Below, in pieces: positions 54,935-63,846 of a stretch of 64,000 bases of DNA. Source of the DNA: Nannocystis sp. (GTDB taxonomy: Bacteria > Myxococcota_A > Polyangia > Nannocystales > Nannocystaceae); contig JADJRG010000013.1 of assembly GCA_016712315.1 (NCBI GenBank), positions 310,001 through 374,000 on the forward strand, read 5' to 3'. How positions within the stretch are numbered: position 1 is the stretch's first letter; each line of letters begins with the position of its first letter. A program made the position numbers and the translations under genes. Below the pieces are notes generated by a model. That model was not told the origin of the DNA. It saw only the letters and a program-made list of their open reading frames with translations, and made no database searches.

Positions 54935-55954
54935 TCACCCGAGCGCCGCCGTGCCCGTGGCCGACGCAGGCCGCGGCCGCCAGATCGCCGCGTCGATCAG
55001 GTAGTGGTGGAAGTTGACCGACAAATGCACGATCAGCAGCGTCGGCAGCCCGATCGCCGGGATCAACGCCACCCCGGCGCCCAGCGCCCCATAAAACCCG
55101 CCGCCGACGATCAAACAGAGCCCCGCGTAGAGCCCAAAGCGCTCCGCCGCGAACACACGCGCCGCCAGCCGCCGCTCAGGCCCCTGGGCGCCCGCGAAGC
55201 GTCGCGCCTGATTCGCCCACAGGAACAGCGAATATTGGGCATTGTGCCAGATATTGAGGAAGAACCACCCGTACGTGATCTCCTCGATCCACAGATACGC
55301 GACCGCCGTGATGAGCACGTGGGAGAGCACAAACAAGCCCGCTGGACCGCCGCGATGGTCGCCTCGCGCGTGCGCTCGCAGCCGCCGCGCCCCCCAGCCG
55401 AAGAGCGCCCCCATCGCCGCCGTCGCCGCGATCCACACCGCCCAGCCGGGCACCGGCGGCCACACGATCGCCGCCCCATAGAACTCCGCGGGCGCCGCGT
55501 GAGCGCGGCTCAGCAGCCCCCACAGCGGGAATGTATAGACCACCACCTCCGCCCACCGATCCGCGCCGCCGCTCGCCCACCCGTACGCCCGCGCGATCCC
55601 GTAGCTCTGCCGCGTGTAGTGCCAGCTCTGCCAGAAGTAATACGCGGTGAACAGCGCCGTCGCCCCGCCGGCCCACGCCAGGCCGCCTGTCCCTAAGAGC
55701 ACCAGCGGCGGCAGGCCGATCATCAAGAAGCGCCAGCGCCGACGATCCTCCCGCGTCAGCGAGATCTTCAAGAAGGTCGCCGCGACGTGCGGATACGCCA
55801 AGAGCCACAGGTCCACCAGCAGCAGCGCCCCGAACAGCTCCGGCCGCGCCCACGCCGCCCCGCCCATCACCAGCGCGAGCGCCAGCACCCCGACGATCAA
55901 CGAGAGATCAAAGCGAGGTGAACGCAGCCACCCCGGCCGACCTGCCACCGCCAT
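54935..55954 (-). CDS. Multi-pass membrane protein with conserved-looking His motifs
   Basis: This 339-residue protein has about eight membrane helices. His residues lie at helix ends in a pattern that may bind metal: AYPHVAATFLK, YFWQSWHYTRQSYG, NIWHNAQY and VNFHHYLIDAAIW. The arrangement recalls membrane di-iron or Brp/Blh-like oxygenases, but the spacing was not verified and the function is unknown. It starts 8 bp after the stop of the small lipoprotein gene and is followed by the M61 protease gene on the same strand. Confidence 0.6.
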   Translation of the reverse strand: MAVAGRPGWLRSPRFDLSLIVGVLALALVMGGAAWARPELFGALLLVDLWLLAYPHVAATFLKISLTREDRRRWRFLMIGLPPLVLLGTGGLAWAGGATALFTAYYFWQSWHYTRQSYGIARAYGWASGGADRWAEVVVYTFPLWGLLSRAHAAPAEFYGAAIVWPPVPGWAVWIAATAAMGALFGWGARRLRAHARGDHRGGPAGLFVLSHVLITAVAYLWIEEITYGWFFLNIWHNAQYSLFLWANQARRFAGAQGPERRLAARVFAAERFGLYAGLCLIVGGGFYGALGAGVALIPAIGLPTLLIVHLSVNFHHYLIDAAIWRPRPASATGTAALG

Positions 55955-55962
55955 CGGCCCGC

Positions 55963-56208
55963 TCAGGTCGCCGGCATCGGCATCTCTGGCCGCGGCTCAG
56001 GCTTCGGCTCCACCGGCTTCACCTCGGGATCCAGCTTCGCCTCCACCGGCTTCGCCTCCACCGGCTTCGCCTCCACCGGCTGCGCCTCTACCGGCTGCGT
56101 CGTCTTCGTCGCGCCGCCCCCGTCGGGGCTGGTCGCGCTGCACGCCAGCGCCGCCGCCACAGCGACCCCGACCAACCCAGCGACCGCTCGAGATTTTTGG
56201 ATCTGCAT
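55963..56208 (-). CDS. Small lipoprotein with Pro-Val-Glu-Ala repeats
   Basis: This 81-residue protein has a lipoprotein signal (GLVGVAVAAALAC) and then an extended tail of about four QPVEA/KPVEA repeats coded by 15-bp units (about 56030-56095), ending Pro/Glu/Met-rich. Such Pro/charged repeats form stiff rods that can span the periplasm, as in TonB or Lpp-like spacers. It is first in the operon with the membrane protein and the M61 protease. Its role is unknown. Confidence 0.7.
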   Translation of the reverse strand: MQIQKSRAVAGLVGVAVAAALACSATSPDGGGATKTTQPVEAQPVEAKPVEAKPVEAKLDPEVKPVEPKPEPRPEMPMPAT

Positions 56209-56250
56209 CCCGCCACCCTATCACCCCTGCGACGCGGTAGCTTCGCCGCG

Positions 56251-56958
56251 ATGAGCGACCGCCGCGACGACCTACCTTGGGAGATCTACGACCCCTCCTT
56301 GCCCTTCGCTGGCGCCCTCTACGGCCCGCAGCGCGCGCGCATGGGCGTCATCGGCATGGGCGGCGGCGAGCTCTTGATCATCAGCCCTGGCGCGCCGATC
56401 AGCGACGCGCGCTGGCGAACCCTCGCGGCCTGGGGCGCCCCGCGTTTTTTGCTCGCGCCCAACCATTTTCACAGCTTCGGCCTCACCGCTTGGCAACAGC
56501 GCTACCCCGACGCCCAGATCGTCGCCCACCCGCGCGCGCTCACGCGCCTCCGCCGTCGCCTGCCCGCCCTCGAGATCCACGACCTCAGCCTCCTCGAGGC
56601 CGCCCTACCGCCGGCGATCCGCCTCTTCTCCCCGCCTATGGCCACACAAGGCGAGACCTGGGTCGCCGTGCAGATCGCCGCCGGCGCCGCCTGGTTCGTC
56701 ACCGACGGCCTCGTCAACCTGCGCAGCCTGCCGCCCGGCCCCACGGGCCTCTTCTTCTGGCTCATGGGCTTTCGCCCGCGCCTCATGGTCAACCCCTTCT
56801 TCAAGCGCCTCTTCCTCCGCGACAAGGCCGCCTTCAAGGCCTGGGCCCTCGCCGAGTTAGGGCGTGACAGCCCCGCCCTGGTCGTGCCCGCCCACGGCGG
56901 CCTCATCGACGGCCCCGATCACCTCGACGCCTTGAGGGCCGCCCTCGAAGCCGCCTGA
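56251..56958 (+). CDS. DUF4336/metallo-beta-lactamase-like protein
   Basis: This protein has 235 residues from the ATG at 56251. It has the order of a reduced metallo-hydrolase fold: GGGELLIISPGAPISDARW, APNHFHSFGL (a remnant of the HxH region), DAQIVAHPRA, WFVTDGLVNLRS and a late PAHGG. Several of the usual metal ligands (HxHxDH) are absent, as in DUF4336 proteins, so catalysis is doubtful. Substrate unknown. It is followed on the same strand by the B12-binding radical SAM gene at a 47-bp gap, so the two may be co-transcribed. Confidence 0.6.
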   Translation: MSDRRDDLPWEIYDPSLPFAGALYGPQRARMGVIGMGGGELLIISPGAPISDARWRTLAAWGAPRFLLAPNHFHSFGLTAWQQRYPDAQIVAHPRALTRLRRRLPALEIHDLSLLEAALPPAIRLFSPPMATQGETWVAVQIAAGAAWFVTDGLVNLRSLPPGPTGLFFWLMGFRPRLMVNPFFKRLFLRDKAAFKAWALAELGRDSPALVVPAHGGLIDGPDHLDALRAALEAA

Positions 56959-57005
56959 TCCGCGCCGCCGTGCGCCCCCGCGCCCGCTGGTGTAAGACCG
57001 ATCGC

Positions 57006-58583
57006 GTGATCGAGCGAAGGCGAGCCGCGGCGCTACGGGTGGCCCTGGTCCACCTGCCCACGATCACCGCCCCGCGCAGCCTCAGCTACTACGGCGCGAT
57101 CCCGCCGCTCGGCCTCGCCTACCTCGCCGGCGCGCTCCTCGCCGCCAGCGCCGAACACCTCCCGCTCGAGCTCAACGTGGTCGATGGGACAGGTGAGGCC
57201 CTCGACGCCTACCACACCTACAGCACCGGCGCCGGCGACGTGCTGCTCCAAGGCCTCACCCTCGCGCAGATCGTCGCCCGCGTCGATCCAGCCGCCGACG
57301 TCATCGGCGTCTCCCTCATGTTCCTCCACCAGTGGCCGCTCTGCCGCGAGCTCCTCCACCTCCTGAGGGCGCACGCCCCCCGCGCCCTCATCGTCGCCGG
57401 CGGCGAGACCCCCACCGCCTTCTGGGACGAAATTTTAGAGAGCTGCCCCGCCCTCGACCTCTGCGTGCTCGGCGAAGGGGAGGCCACCTTCACCGGCCTG
57501 CTCCGCGCCCTCGCCGCTGGAGAGCCCACAGCCGCGCTCCCTGGCCTCGCCTACCGCGGCCCGCACGGTCAGCCGACCCGCACCCCGCCGGCCGCGCGGA
57601 TCTCCTCGCAGCTCATCGATCGCCTACCCCGCCCCGCCTGGCACCTCTTCCCGGTCGCCGCCTACCTCGCGCGCGGCCACGGCAGCGGCGTCGATCGAGG
57701 CCGCTCCATGCCGGTGCTCACCAGCCGCGGCTGCCCGTACCAGTGCACCTTCTGCTCCTCACCCACCATGTGGGGCACCCGCTACGTCCGCCGCGACCCC
57801 GCCGACGTCGTCGATGAGATCGCCGAGCTCGTCGAGCGTTACGCGGTCACAAACGTCGACCTCAGCGACTTGACCGCGATGTTGACCAAGCCGTGGATGC
57901 TCGCCCTCGCCGACGCGGTCCGCGCCCGAGGCCTCCAGATCACCCTCCAGCTCCCCTCTGGCACCCGCTCCGAGGCCGTCGACGCCGAGGCCGCCGCCGC
58001 CCTCTACGCCGCGGGTGTCCGCAATTTTTGTTACGCCCCCGAGAGCGGCTCACCCGAGACCTTGCGGCGGATCAAGAAGAGGGTCGATCTCGAGGCCCTA
58101 CGCGCCTCGCTGCGCGCCGCCGTCGACGCCGGCATGACCACCCACGCGAGCCTCATCATCGGCCTGCCGAGCGAGTCCCCCCGCGACCTCCTCGACACCT
58201 GGCGCCTCGCCCTCCGCCTCGCCCTCGACGGCTGCCACACCCTCGCCGTCATCGTCTTCGCCCCGTACCCTGGCAGCGAGGAGTACCAGCGGCTGCGCGC
58301 CGCCGGCCAGATCCACCTCGACGACTCCTATTATTACGGCTCCTTGCTGCGCTCTGCGGGCGGCCTGCGCAGCTACAACCAGCACCTCGGCCCGCGCGCC
58401 CTCTTCGCCCTCCAGCTCGCCGTCTTGAGCAGCTTCTTCGCCCTCGCCTTCGCCCGCCGCCCCGCCCGGATCACGGGGCTGCTCGGCCGCCTCGTCCGCG
58501 GCCGACAAGAGAGCGTGCTCGACCTCTTCCTCGCCACCAAGGCCCGCCAGCTCCGCCTCCTCCGCGACCTCGCGGGTCGGTGA
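57006..58583 (+). CDS. B12-binding radical SAM enzyme
   Basis: This protein has 525 residues from the GTG at 57006, chosen because the cobalamin-binding domain starts soon after (LRVALVHLPTITAPRS). Residues 20-175 form a Rossmann-like B12-binding domain (PPLGLAYLAGALL, DVIGVSLMFLHQW, LIVAGGETPT, LDLCVLGEGE). The radical SAM core has SRGCPYQCTFCSSP (CxxxCxxC), SGSPETLRRIKKRVD and MTTHASLIIGLPSE. These class B enzymes methylate or rearrange unactivated carbons, or act in lipid and natural-product pathways. No cluster partner identifies the substrate. The C-terminal 100 residues are helical with a hydrophobic patch (LFALQLAVLSSFFALAFA), possibly membrane-associated. Confidence 0.85.
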   Translation: MIERRRAAALRVALVHLPTITAPRSLSYYGAIPPLGLAYLAGALLAASAEHLPLELNVVDGTGEALDAYHTYSTGAGDVLLQGLTLAQIVARVDPAADVIGVSLMFLHQWPLCRELLHLLRAHAPRALIVAGGETPTAFWDEILESCPALDLCVLGEGEATFTGLLRALAAGEPTAALPGLAYRGPHGQPTRTPPAARISSQLIDRLPRPAWHLFPVAAYLARGHGSGVDRGRSMPVLTSRGCPYQCTFCSSPTMWGTRYVRRDPADVVDEIAELVERYAVTNVDLSDLTAMLTKPWMLALADAVRARGLQITLQLPSGTRSEAVDAEAAAALYAAGVRNFCYAPESGSPETLRRIKKRVDLEALRASLRAAVDAGMTTHASLIIGLPSESPRDLLDTWRLALRLALDGCHTLAVIVFAPYPGSEEYQRLRAAGQIHLDDSYYYGSLLRSAGGLRSYNQHLGPRALFALQLAVLSSFFALAFARRPARITGLLGRLVRGRQESVLDLFLATKARQLRLLRDLAGR

Positions 58584-58588
58584 GCGGC

Positions 58589-60997
58589 TCAGGTCGGTCG
58601 GCGGCCGCTCGGCCCCTGCTGCGCCCCTCGCAGGTGCCGCAGGCGCCGCTCGATCCGCCCGTACACCGTCTCGCTGGGGAAGCGGTCCGCGTCGCGCGAC
58701 TCATGATCCACCTCGTCATGGGCGACCAAGTTCGCGCCCGCGGGCACCCCCATCAACAACTCAACCCCCTCCTCAACCGTCGCGATCGGCCACACGAAGA
58801 AGCGCCCCGCCGCGATCGCCGCGACCACGTCCTCGCGCAGGATCAAGTTGCGCACGTTGGTGTGCGGGATCATCACCCCTTGCGTGCCGGTCAGGCCGCT
58901 CGCGACGCACAGATCAAAGAACCCCTCGATCTTCTCGTTCACCGCGCCGACCGGCAGGATCCGGCCGCGCTGGTCGACGCTGCCGGTGATCCCGATGTCT
59001 TGGCGAGCTGGCACTTGGGCCAGGCTCGAGAGGATCGCGAACAGCTCCGCCGTCGACGCGCTGTCGCCGTCGATCGGCGAGTACGTCTGCTCGAACACCA
59101 CCGACGCCCCGAACGCGATCGGGTACGTCCGCGCGAAGCGGTCGTACAGGTAGCCGCTCAGGATCAGCACCCCCTTCGAGTGGATCGGCCCTGACATCTC
59201 CACCTCGCGGTCGATGTTCAGCGTCCCCTCGCTGCCCGCGTAGGTCACCGCCGTCACGCGGCACGGACGCCCCACCGATTGAAAGCCGTCTGAGACCACC
59301 GCCAGCCCGTTCACCTGGCCGATGTGCGCCCCGGTCAGCTCCACCCGCAGCGCCCCGGTGCGGTACAGGTGCACCAGCCGCTCGCGGAGCTGCCCGTGGC
59401 GCGCCTGCATCACCTCTAGGGCTCGATGGATCTCCACCGCGCTGATCGTCTCTGTCGCCGCCGACGTCGCCGCTGCCTCAGCGATCAGATCGCTGAGCTG
59501 GCCGACGTTCGTCGTCATCCGCTCCTGGTCGTCGGCGACGCGGGCGCCGTAGGCGATCAGCTCGCGCAGCGCGGAGCGGTCGCAGAGCGGCAGGCCGCGG
59601 TGGCGAGCCAGCCACGTCGTCACCCCCGGGTACACCCGCAGCGCCTCCTCGAGGCTCATATCGTCCGCGAACTCCGCGCGGATCTTGAACAGTCGCCCGA
59701 ACTCTGGGTCCAGCTCTTGGAGCTGCGAGATCAGCTCCGGGTCGGCCACCAGCACCAGCTTCAGGTCCAGCGCGATCGGGTGGATCCGCATCGCGTTGCC
59801 CTCATCGCTCTCCTCGTGCGGCTGGATCGCCCGCGCCAGCAAGCACCCCTTCAGGTGCTCGTACACCCGCTCGCGCTTGATCAGCGCGTCGGCGTCGATA
59901 ATTAAGAAACCACCGTTCGCGCGGTGCAGATCGCCCGCCAAGAAGGTCCCCGGCTCCGGGTACCGCGCCTCGTTCGGCCCGGCCGCTGTGCGCCCGAACA
60001 GCGCCGCCAAGCTGACGTTGCGCGCCTGCACGATCGGCGCCGAGGCGCCCTCCGCCGAGGTCACCAGCAGCGTCGGGATCACCATCCCGCGCGGGATCTG
60101 CACGCTCACCAGCGGCAAGCTCAGCGCGCTCTCGAGCTGGAAGAGCTGCACCAAGTGCTCCCGGAGCTGGGCGACGAAGCCGCGCACCTCCTCGCTCGGC
60201 AGCGCCTCCACGGCGATCGCCCCGAAGCACTCCGCCAGCTCGCGCCGCAGCGCCTCGCGCTGGCGCTGGAGCATCCGCCCGGCGCTCTCGCTCTCGACCA
60301 GCGTGAGCTGCCGCTGCATCTCCTCCACGTGAGGTCGCAGCCGCTCGAGCGCGGCGACATAGCGCTGCTGATTCGGGCGCTCTTCATCCGCGTCGGAGTC
60401 GCCCGGGGAGCGCGGCGCGTCGCCCTCGCTCGCCTCATCGTCTTCATCGAGCGGCACGAAGTCGAAGCCGTCATCGCTCGAGATCAGCGCGAGCCCCTCC
60501 GCCTTCGCCAACTGGCTGAGCTGCTCGTGCACCTGCCGCTCGCTGGCGCTCTGTTCGCGGTGGATCTCCACCTGGAGGCGCCCGCGCACGCGACCGTCGA
60601 GGATCTCGTGGATCACCGCCTCTAAGCGCGCGTGCAGCTCCTCCATCGCCCGGAGGAACGCCGGGCCGCGGCCTGTCGGCAAGAACGCGGGCAGCGGCTC
60701 CAGCGGCCAGCGCAGGTTCGGCAGCAGCACCAAGTCGCGCGGCGAAGGGCGCCGCTGCGCCTCTGCCCGCGCCAGCGTCACCGCCGTCGAGGTCCGCCCG
60801 GAGCCGCGGCGCCCGACCACGGCCACGTTGAAGCCGGGGGCGCGCTCCGCCAGGCCACGCGTGAGCGCGTCGACGGCCCGCCGCTGCGGCGCGAGGTGGA
60901 TCGCCTCCGCCTCCTCATGAGAGACAGGCGAGCAGATCGCCTCCTCCGGGACCTGAACGCTGCACCGCTCGGCGGACAGCGGTTCGACGAGGATCAT
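58589..60997 (-). CDS. Lon-like ATP-dependent protease (LonB/AAA_32 type)
   Basis: This 802-residue protein has a C-terminal S16 protease domain with the Ser-Lys dyad: Ser in DGDSAST (S646) and Lys in AVNEKIEGF (K689), 43 residues apart as in Lon. The N-terminal AAA-like part has a P-loop variant GRRGSGRTST (Arg-Thr in place of Lys-Thr), a long acidic insert near residues 190-215, and GGFLIIDADALI in place of the Walker B box. The missing P-loop Lys makes normal ATP hydrolysis doubtful. Its ATG overlaps the TGA of the upstream gene (ATGA), so it is translationally coupled to an H1-like protein. Confidence 0.8.
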   Translation of the reverse strand: MILVEPLSAERCSVQVPEEAICSPVSHEEAEAIHLAPQRRAVDALTRGLAERAPGFNVAVVGRRGSGRTSTAVTLARAEAQRRPSPRDLVLLPNLRWPLEPLPAFLPTGRGPAFLRAMEELHARLEAVIHEILDGRVRGRLQVEIHREQSASERQVHEQLSQLAKAEGLALISSDDGFDFVPLDEDDEASEGDAPRSPGDSDADEERPNQQRYVAALERLRPHVEEMQRQLTLVESESAGRMLQRQREALRRELAECFGAIAVEALPSEEVRGFVAQLREHLVQLFQLESALSLPLVSVQIPRGMVIPTLLVTSAEGASAPIVQARNVSLAALFGRTAAGPNEARYPEPGTFLAGDLHRANGGFLIIDADALIKRERVYEHLKGCLLARAIQPHEESDEGNAMRIHPIALDLKLVLVADPELISQLQELDPEFGRLFKIRAEFADDMSLEEALRVYPGVTTWLARHRGLPLCDRSALRELIAYGARVADDQERMTTNVGQLSDLIAEAAATSAATETISAVEIHRALEVMQARHGQLRERLVHLYRTGALRVELTGAHIGQVNGLAVVSDGFQSVGRPCRVTAVTYAGSEGTLNIDREVEMSGPIHSKGVLILSGYLYDRFARTYPIAFGASVVFEQTYSPIDGDSASTAELFAILSSLAQVPARQDIGITGSVDQRGRILPVGAVNEKIEGFFDLCVASGLTGTQGVMIPHTNVRNLILREDVVAAIAAGRFFVWPIATVEEGVELLMGVPAGANLVAHDEVDHESRDADRFPSETVYGRIERRLRHLRGAQQGPSGRRPT

Positions 60998-62538
60998 GAG
61001 TTATCGGTTCCCTGTCCCTGATCCGAGGCGCTCTCCGGTGCCGCTGCGGGCGCGGTCTCGCGCGCGGGGGCGACCGTGGCGCCCGCCGCGGCCGCGCGTG
61101 CGCCGCTGAGCGAGGTCAACATCAGCTCTGCCGAGGAGATCTGCGCGTCATCGAGATCTTCGTCTGGATCGCTGAGCATCGTCCTCAGGATCTCGACCAC
61201 CAGCTCGAGCAGGTCTGGGCTCGCGTCCTTGACGATCCGCTCGAAGGTCAGCGTGCAATCGTCTGGATCGCCGCGCGTGTTCAGGACCCGCAGCAGGCAG
61301 GTGATCGCCCACACCGGCGCGCGCGCGTAGAGCGCTGGCAGGGCCGCCAACAACGAGCCGAGGTAGTGCTCGTCGGGGAAATTTTCGAGGACGTAGAGGA
61401 TGTTCCAATAGATCCCATACGGGTCATTGTCCTCGAAGAGGTTGAGCAGCTCCGGCAGGATCGCCGGGTCCTTCACGCCCTCGATCTGCGCGAGCAAGCG
61501 CGGCAGCTCGTCGAGGCTGTCGTCGCCGAAGTGCGCGGCCTGGCGGATCCGATCGATCACCGATCGCGCCGAGTCTGCGGAGAGCGCCGCAGGCGCGTCG
61601 ATCGCCGGCTCCGTATAATCCTCCTCGAGCGCCTCGAGGATCGGCGACTTCGGCCGCGGCGGCTTGGGGCGATCCGCCGGGGGGATCCGGCTCGTACCGC
61701 CGAGATCGAGCGGAGAAGGCGCTCCGGGCCGCTTCATCGGCTTCTTCGCCGCGGGCTTGGCCGCCACCTTCGCCGGCTTGGCCGCCTTCGCTGGCTCACC
61801 GCCCTCGGGCTTCGCCGCCTTCTCGGGCTTCGCCGCCTTCTCAGGCCCCGCCGCCTTCTCGGGCTTCGCCGCCTTCTCGGGCTTCGCCGCCTTCTCGGGC
61901 TTCGCCGCCTTCTCAGGCTTCGCCGCCTTCTCGGGCTTCGCCGCCTTCTCAGGCTTCGCCGCCATCTCGGGCTTCGCCGCCTTCTCGGGCTTCGCCGCCT
62001 TCTCGGGCTTCGCCGCCTTCTCGGGCTTCGCCGCCTTCTCTGCCGTCGCCAGCTTCACCGCCTTCACCACCGTTGTCACCTTGTCTTGCGCCGCCTTCAC
62101 TGGCTTCACTGTCGCCTTCACTGGCTTCGCTGTCGCCTTCACTGGCTTCGCTGTCGCCTTCGCTGTCGCCTTCACTGGCTTCGCCGCCTTCGCTGGCTTC
62201 GCCGCCTTCGCTGGCTTCGCCGCCTTCGCTGGCTTCGCCGCCTTCGCTGGCTTCGCCGCCTTCGCTGGCTTCGCCGCCTTCGCTGGCTTCGCCGCCTTCG
62301 CTGGCTTCGCCGCCTTCGCCGCCTTCGCCGCCTTCGCTGGCTTCGCCGCCTTCGCCGCCTTCGCTGGCTTCGCCGCCTTCGCTGGCTTCGCCGCCTTCGC
62401 TGGCTTCGCTGGCGCCGCCTTCGCTGGTTTTGCCGCCTTTACCGCCTTCTTGGCGGTCTTCTTCTTCGCGGCCGCCGGCGCGCGCGTACGCGCGGCAGCG
62501 GGGGTCTTTGTCGCGGTCTTGGGACGCGTCGTTGCCAC
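60994..62538 (-). CDS. Histone-H1-like Lys/Ala/Pro tail fused to a helical repeat domain
   Basis: In this 514-residue protein, residues 1-275 are almost only Lys, Ala, Pro with Glu or Val (KAAKPAKAAKPAK and KAAKPEKAAKPEK blocks), like the C-terminal tails of histone H1 and bacterial Hc1/AlgP-type proteins that bind DNA. The last 200 residues (RSVIDRIRQAAHFGDDSLDELPRLL, ILPELLNLFEDNDPYGIYWNILYVLENF, PVWAITCLLRVLNTRGDP) form HEAT-like helices that resemble Imm30-type folds. The tail changes from basic-only to Lys/Glu-balanced along its length. It overlaps the start of a Lon-like protease gene. A nucleoid-associated role, with the protease as regulator, is inference. Confidence 0.75.
   Translation of the reverse strand: MATTRPKTATKTPAAARTRAPAAAKKKTAKKAVKAAKPAKAAPAKPAKAAKPAKAAKPAKAAKAAKPAKAAKAAKAAKPAKAAKPAKAAKPAKAAKPAKAAKPAKAAKPAKAAKPAKAAKPVKATAKATAKPVKATAKPVKATVKPVKAAQDKVTTVVKAVKLATAEKAAKPEKAAKPEKAAKPEKAAKPEMAAKPEKAAKPEKAAKPEKAAKPEKAAKPEKAAKPEKAAGPEKAAKPEKAAKPEGGEPAKAAKPAKVAAKPAAKKPMKRPGAPSPLDLGGTSRIPPADRPKPPRPKSPILEALEEDYTEPAIDAPAALSADSARSVIDRIRQAAHFGDDSLDELPRLLAQIEGVKDPAILPELLNLFEDNDPYGIYWNILYVLENFPDEHYLGSLLAALPALYARAPVWAITCLLRVLNTRGDPDDCTLTFERIVKDASPDLLELVVEILRTMLSDPDEDLDDAQISSAELMLTSLSGARAAAAGATVAPARETAPAAAPESASDQGQGTDNS
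61801..62410. repeat. Tandem repeats coding KAAKPAK/KAAKPEK units
   Basis: Fifteen-base units (consensus on the plus strand GGCTTCGCCGCCTTC with a following T/C-variable codon) are repeated over about 600 bp in two blocks, one with PEK and one with PAK codons. They are in frame in the H1-like gene. Near-identical DNA units suggest recent expansion and length variation between strains. Confidence 0.85.
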
Positions 62539-62613
62539 AGGGGGTTTTTACGCGATCGCTGGCGGCGCTGGCAAGCCCAGCGGCTGATCGAGGGGCTAGG
62601 TTATTGTACGCGC

Positions 62614-63231
62614 ATGACCTCGCGTACCGTCGTCGACTCGGTCGTCATCGTGAACGCGCCGCCGGCGGGAGCGGCCGCCCTCGAGGAGCACCTCAGCGCG
62701 CTGCGTGAGCGCTTCCCGGGCGCGATCCTGGAGCGCTACCTCGGGCGAGCCCCGACCATCGGCGCCCGCGCGCGGATCGCCGCTGGCGCCGCCATCATCG
62801 GCGACGTCGCGCTCGCCGATGATGTCAGCGTCTGGTACGGCTGCGTCCTCCGGGGCGACGTCAACCGCATCGTCGTCGGCGCGCGCAGCAACCTCCAAGA
62901 CGGCGCCGTGGTCCACCTCGGCGACCGCGACGGGGTCGTGATCGGCGAAGACGTGGTGATCGGCCACCGCGCCGTCGTCCACGGCGCGACCGTCGGCGAC
63001 GCCACGCTCATCGGGATCCAAGCGACCATCCTCGACGGCGCCGTCATCGGCGCCGGCTCGGTCGTCGGAGCGGGCGCCCTCGTCACCGCTGGCACGATCA
63101 TCCCGCCTCGCTCGCTCGTCCTCGGCTTCCCCGCCAAGATCGTCCGCCCCCTCAGCGCCGAGGACGAGGAGCGGCACCGCCAGCTCGCCGCCAAGTACGT
63201 CCGCCTCGCCCATAACTACCGAGTCGGATGA
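62614..63231 (+). CDS. Gamma-class carbonic anhydrase/left-handed beta-helix protein
   Basis: This protein has 205 residues from the ATG at 62614. After about 45 non-repetitive residues it has hexapeptide repeats of the left-handed beta-helix (ARIAAGAAIIGDVALADD, NRIVVGARSNLQDGAVVHLGD) and the three zinc-ligand His of gamma carbonic anhydrases: one in VVHLGD and two in GHRAVVHG. The closing segment IPPRSLVLGFPAKIVRPL is typical of the YrdA/PaaY-like subgroup. It may hydrate CO2 or act as a thioesterase-like enzyme; activity in this subgroup often needs oxidising conditions. It is divergent from the H1-like gene, 75 bp apart. Confidence 0.85.
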   Translation: MTSRTVVDSVVIVNAPPAGAAALEEHLSALRERFPGAILERYLGRAPTIGARARIAAGAAIIGDVALADDVSVWYGCVLRGDVNRIVVGARSNLQDGAVVHLGDRDGVVIGEDVVIGHRAVVHGATVGDATLIGIQATILDGAVIGAGSVVGAGALVTAGTIIPPRSLVLGFPAKIVRPLSAEDEERHRQLAAKYVRLAHNYRVG

Positions 63232-63240
63232 GCGCGCCGC

Positions 63241-63846
63241 TCAGCGCAGCGCGTGCAGGATCATCGTCGCGACGTACGCGCCCTGCTCCGGCGGGTCTTG
63301 CCCGAGCACCGGGTGCGGCTGCACATCCGTCACCGTCACCCGGTAGCCCAGCACCTCCGCGCTGCCCATCTCAGGCGCCCCTGCGCGCAGCGTCAGCCGC
63401 ACCTTCTCGCCCGGCGAGCCCGCCGCGGCGACGCGCGCGATGATCACCACCTCCCCCTGCCACACACAAACCGCCCCGGTCGGGCAGCGCGAGTCGCTCT
63501 CCACCATCAGGAATTCGACCTCCATCGCCGCGTCGCTCAGCCGCACCGTCTCGCCGCGGCGCACCTCGAAGGGCGCGCCCAGCGACGGCGCCATCTGCGG
63601 GATCGCCGACGCGTTGATCGCCTGGATCGACGACACCTGCACCGTCTCCTTGTCCAGCATCTCCCCCTCGAGCTCGACCATCCGGCGGCCGTAGAACTCG
63701 AGGTGGTAATCTGGCTGGAAGGGCATCCGCGGCTGATAGCGCAGCAGCAGCACGTCGTTCGCCGTCTGCAGGAAATAGTCCGGCCCCTCGCTGCGCGTGC
63801 CGACCCGGCCGTGTTTGACAAATACGAGCCCGCTGAGCTTCACCAT
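63241..63846 (-). CDS. Hypothetical soluble protein with Cys-containing beta domain
   Basis: This 201-residue protein is preceded by GAGGAGG 8 bases before its ATG. Its N-terminus is a strand-rich segment (FVKHGRVGTRSEGPDYFLQ, PDYHLEFYGRRMVELEG). Residues 90-200 match a widespread small beta-sandwich module: VRLSDAAMEVEFL, DSRCPTGAVCVWQGEVVI and a final YVATMILHAL. Similar modules occur in exported proteins of many bacteria, but no signal peptide is seen. Function unknown. Its stop is 9 bp from the stop of the convergent carbonic anhydrase gene. Confidence 0.65.
   Translation of the reverse strand: MVKLSGLVFVKHGRVGTRSEGPDYFLQTANDVLLLRYQPRMPFQPDYHLEFYGRRMVELEGEMLDKETVQVSSIQAINASAIPQMAPSLGAPFEVRRGETVRLSDAAMEVEFLMVESDSRCPTGAVCVWQGEVVIIARVAAAGSPGEKVRLTLRAGAPEMGSAEVLGYRVTVTDVQPHPVLGQDPPEQGAYVATMILHALR

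Noticed and set aside
61801..62410. Satellite-like or CRISPR-like array
   Set aside because: The repeats are in frame within a protein gene, have no spacers, and code a Lys/Ala/Pro tail.
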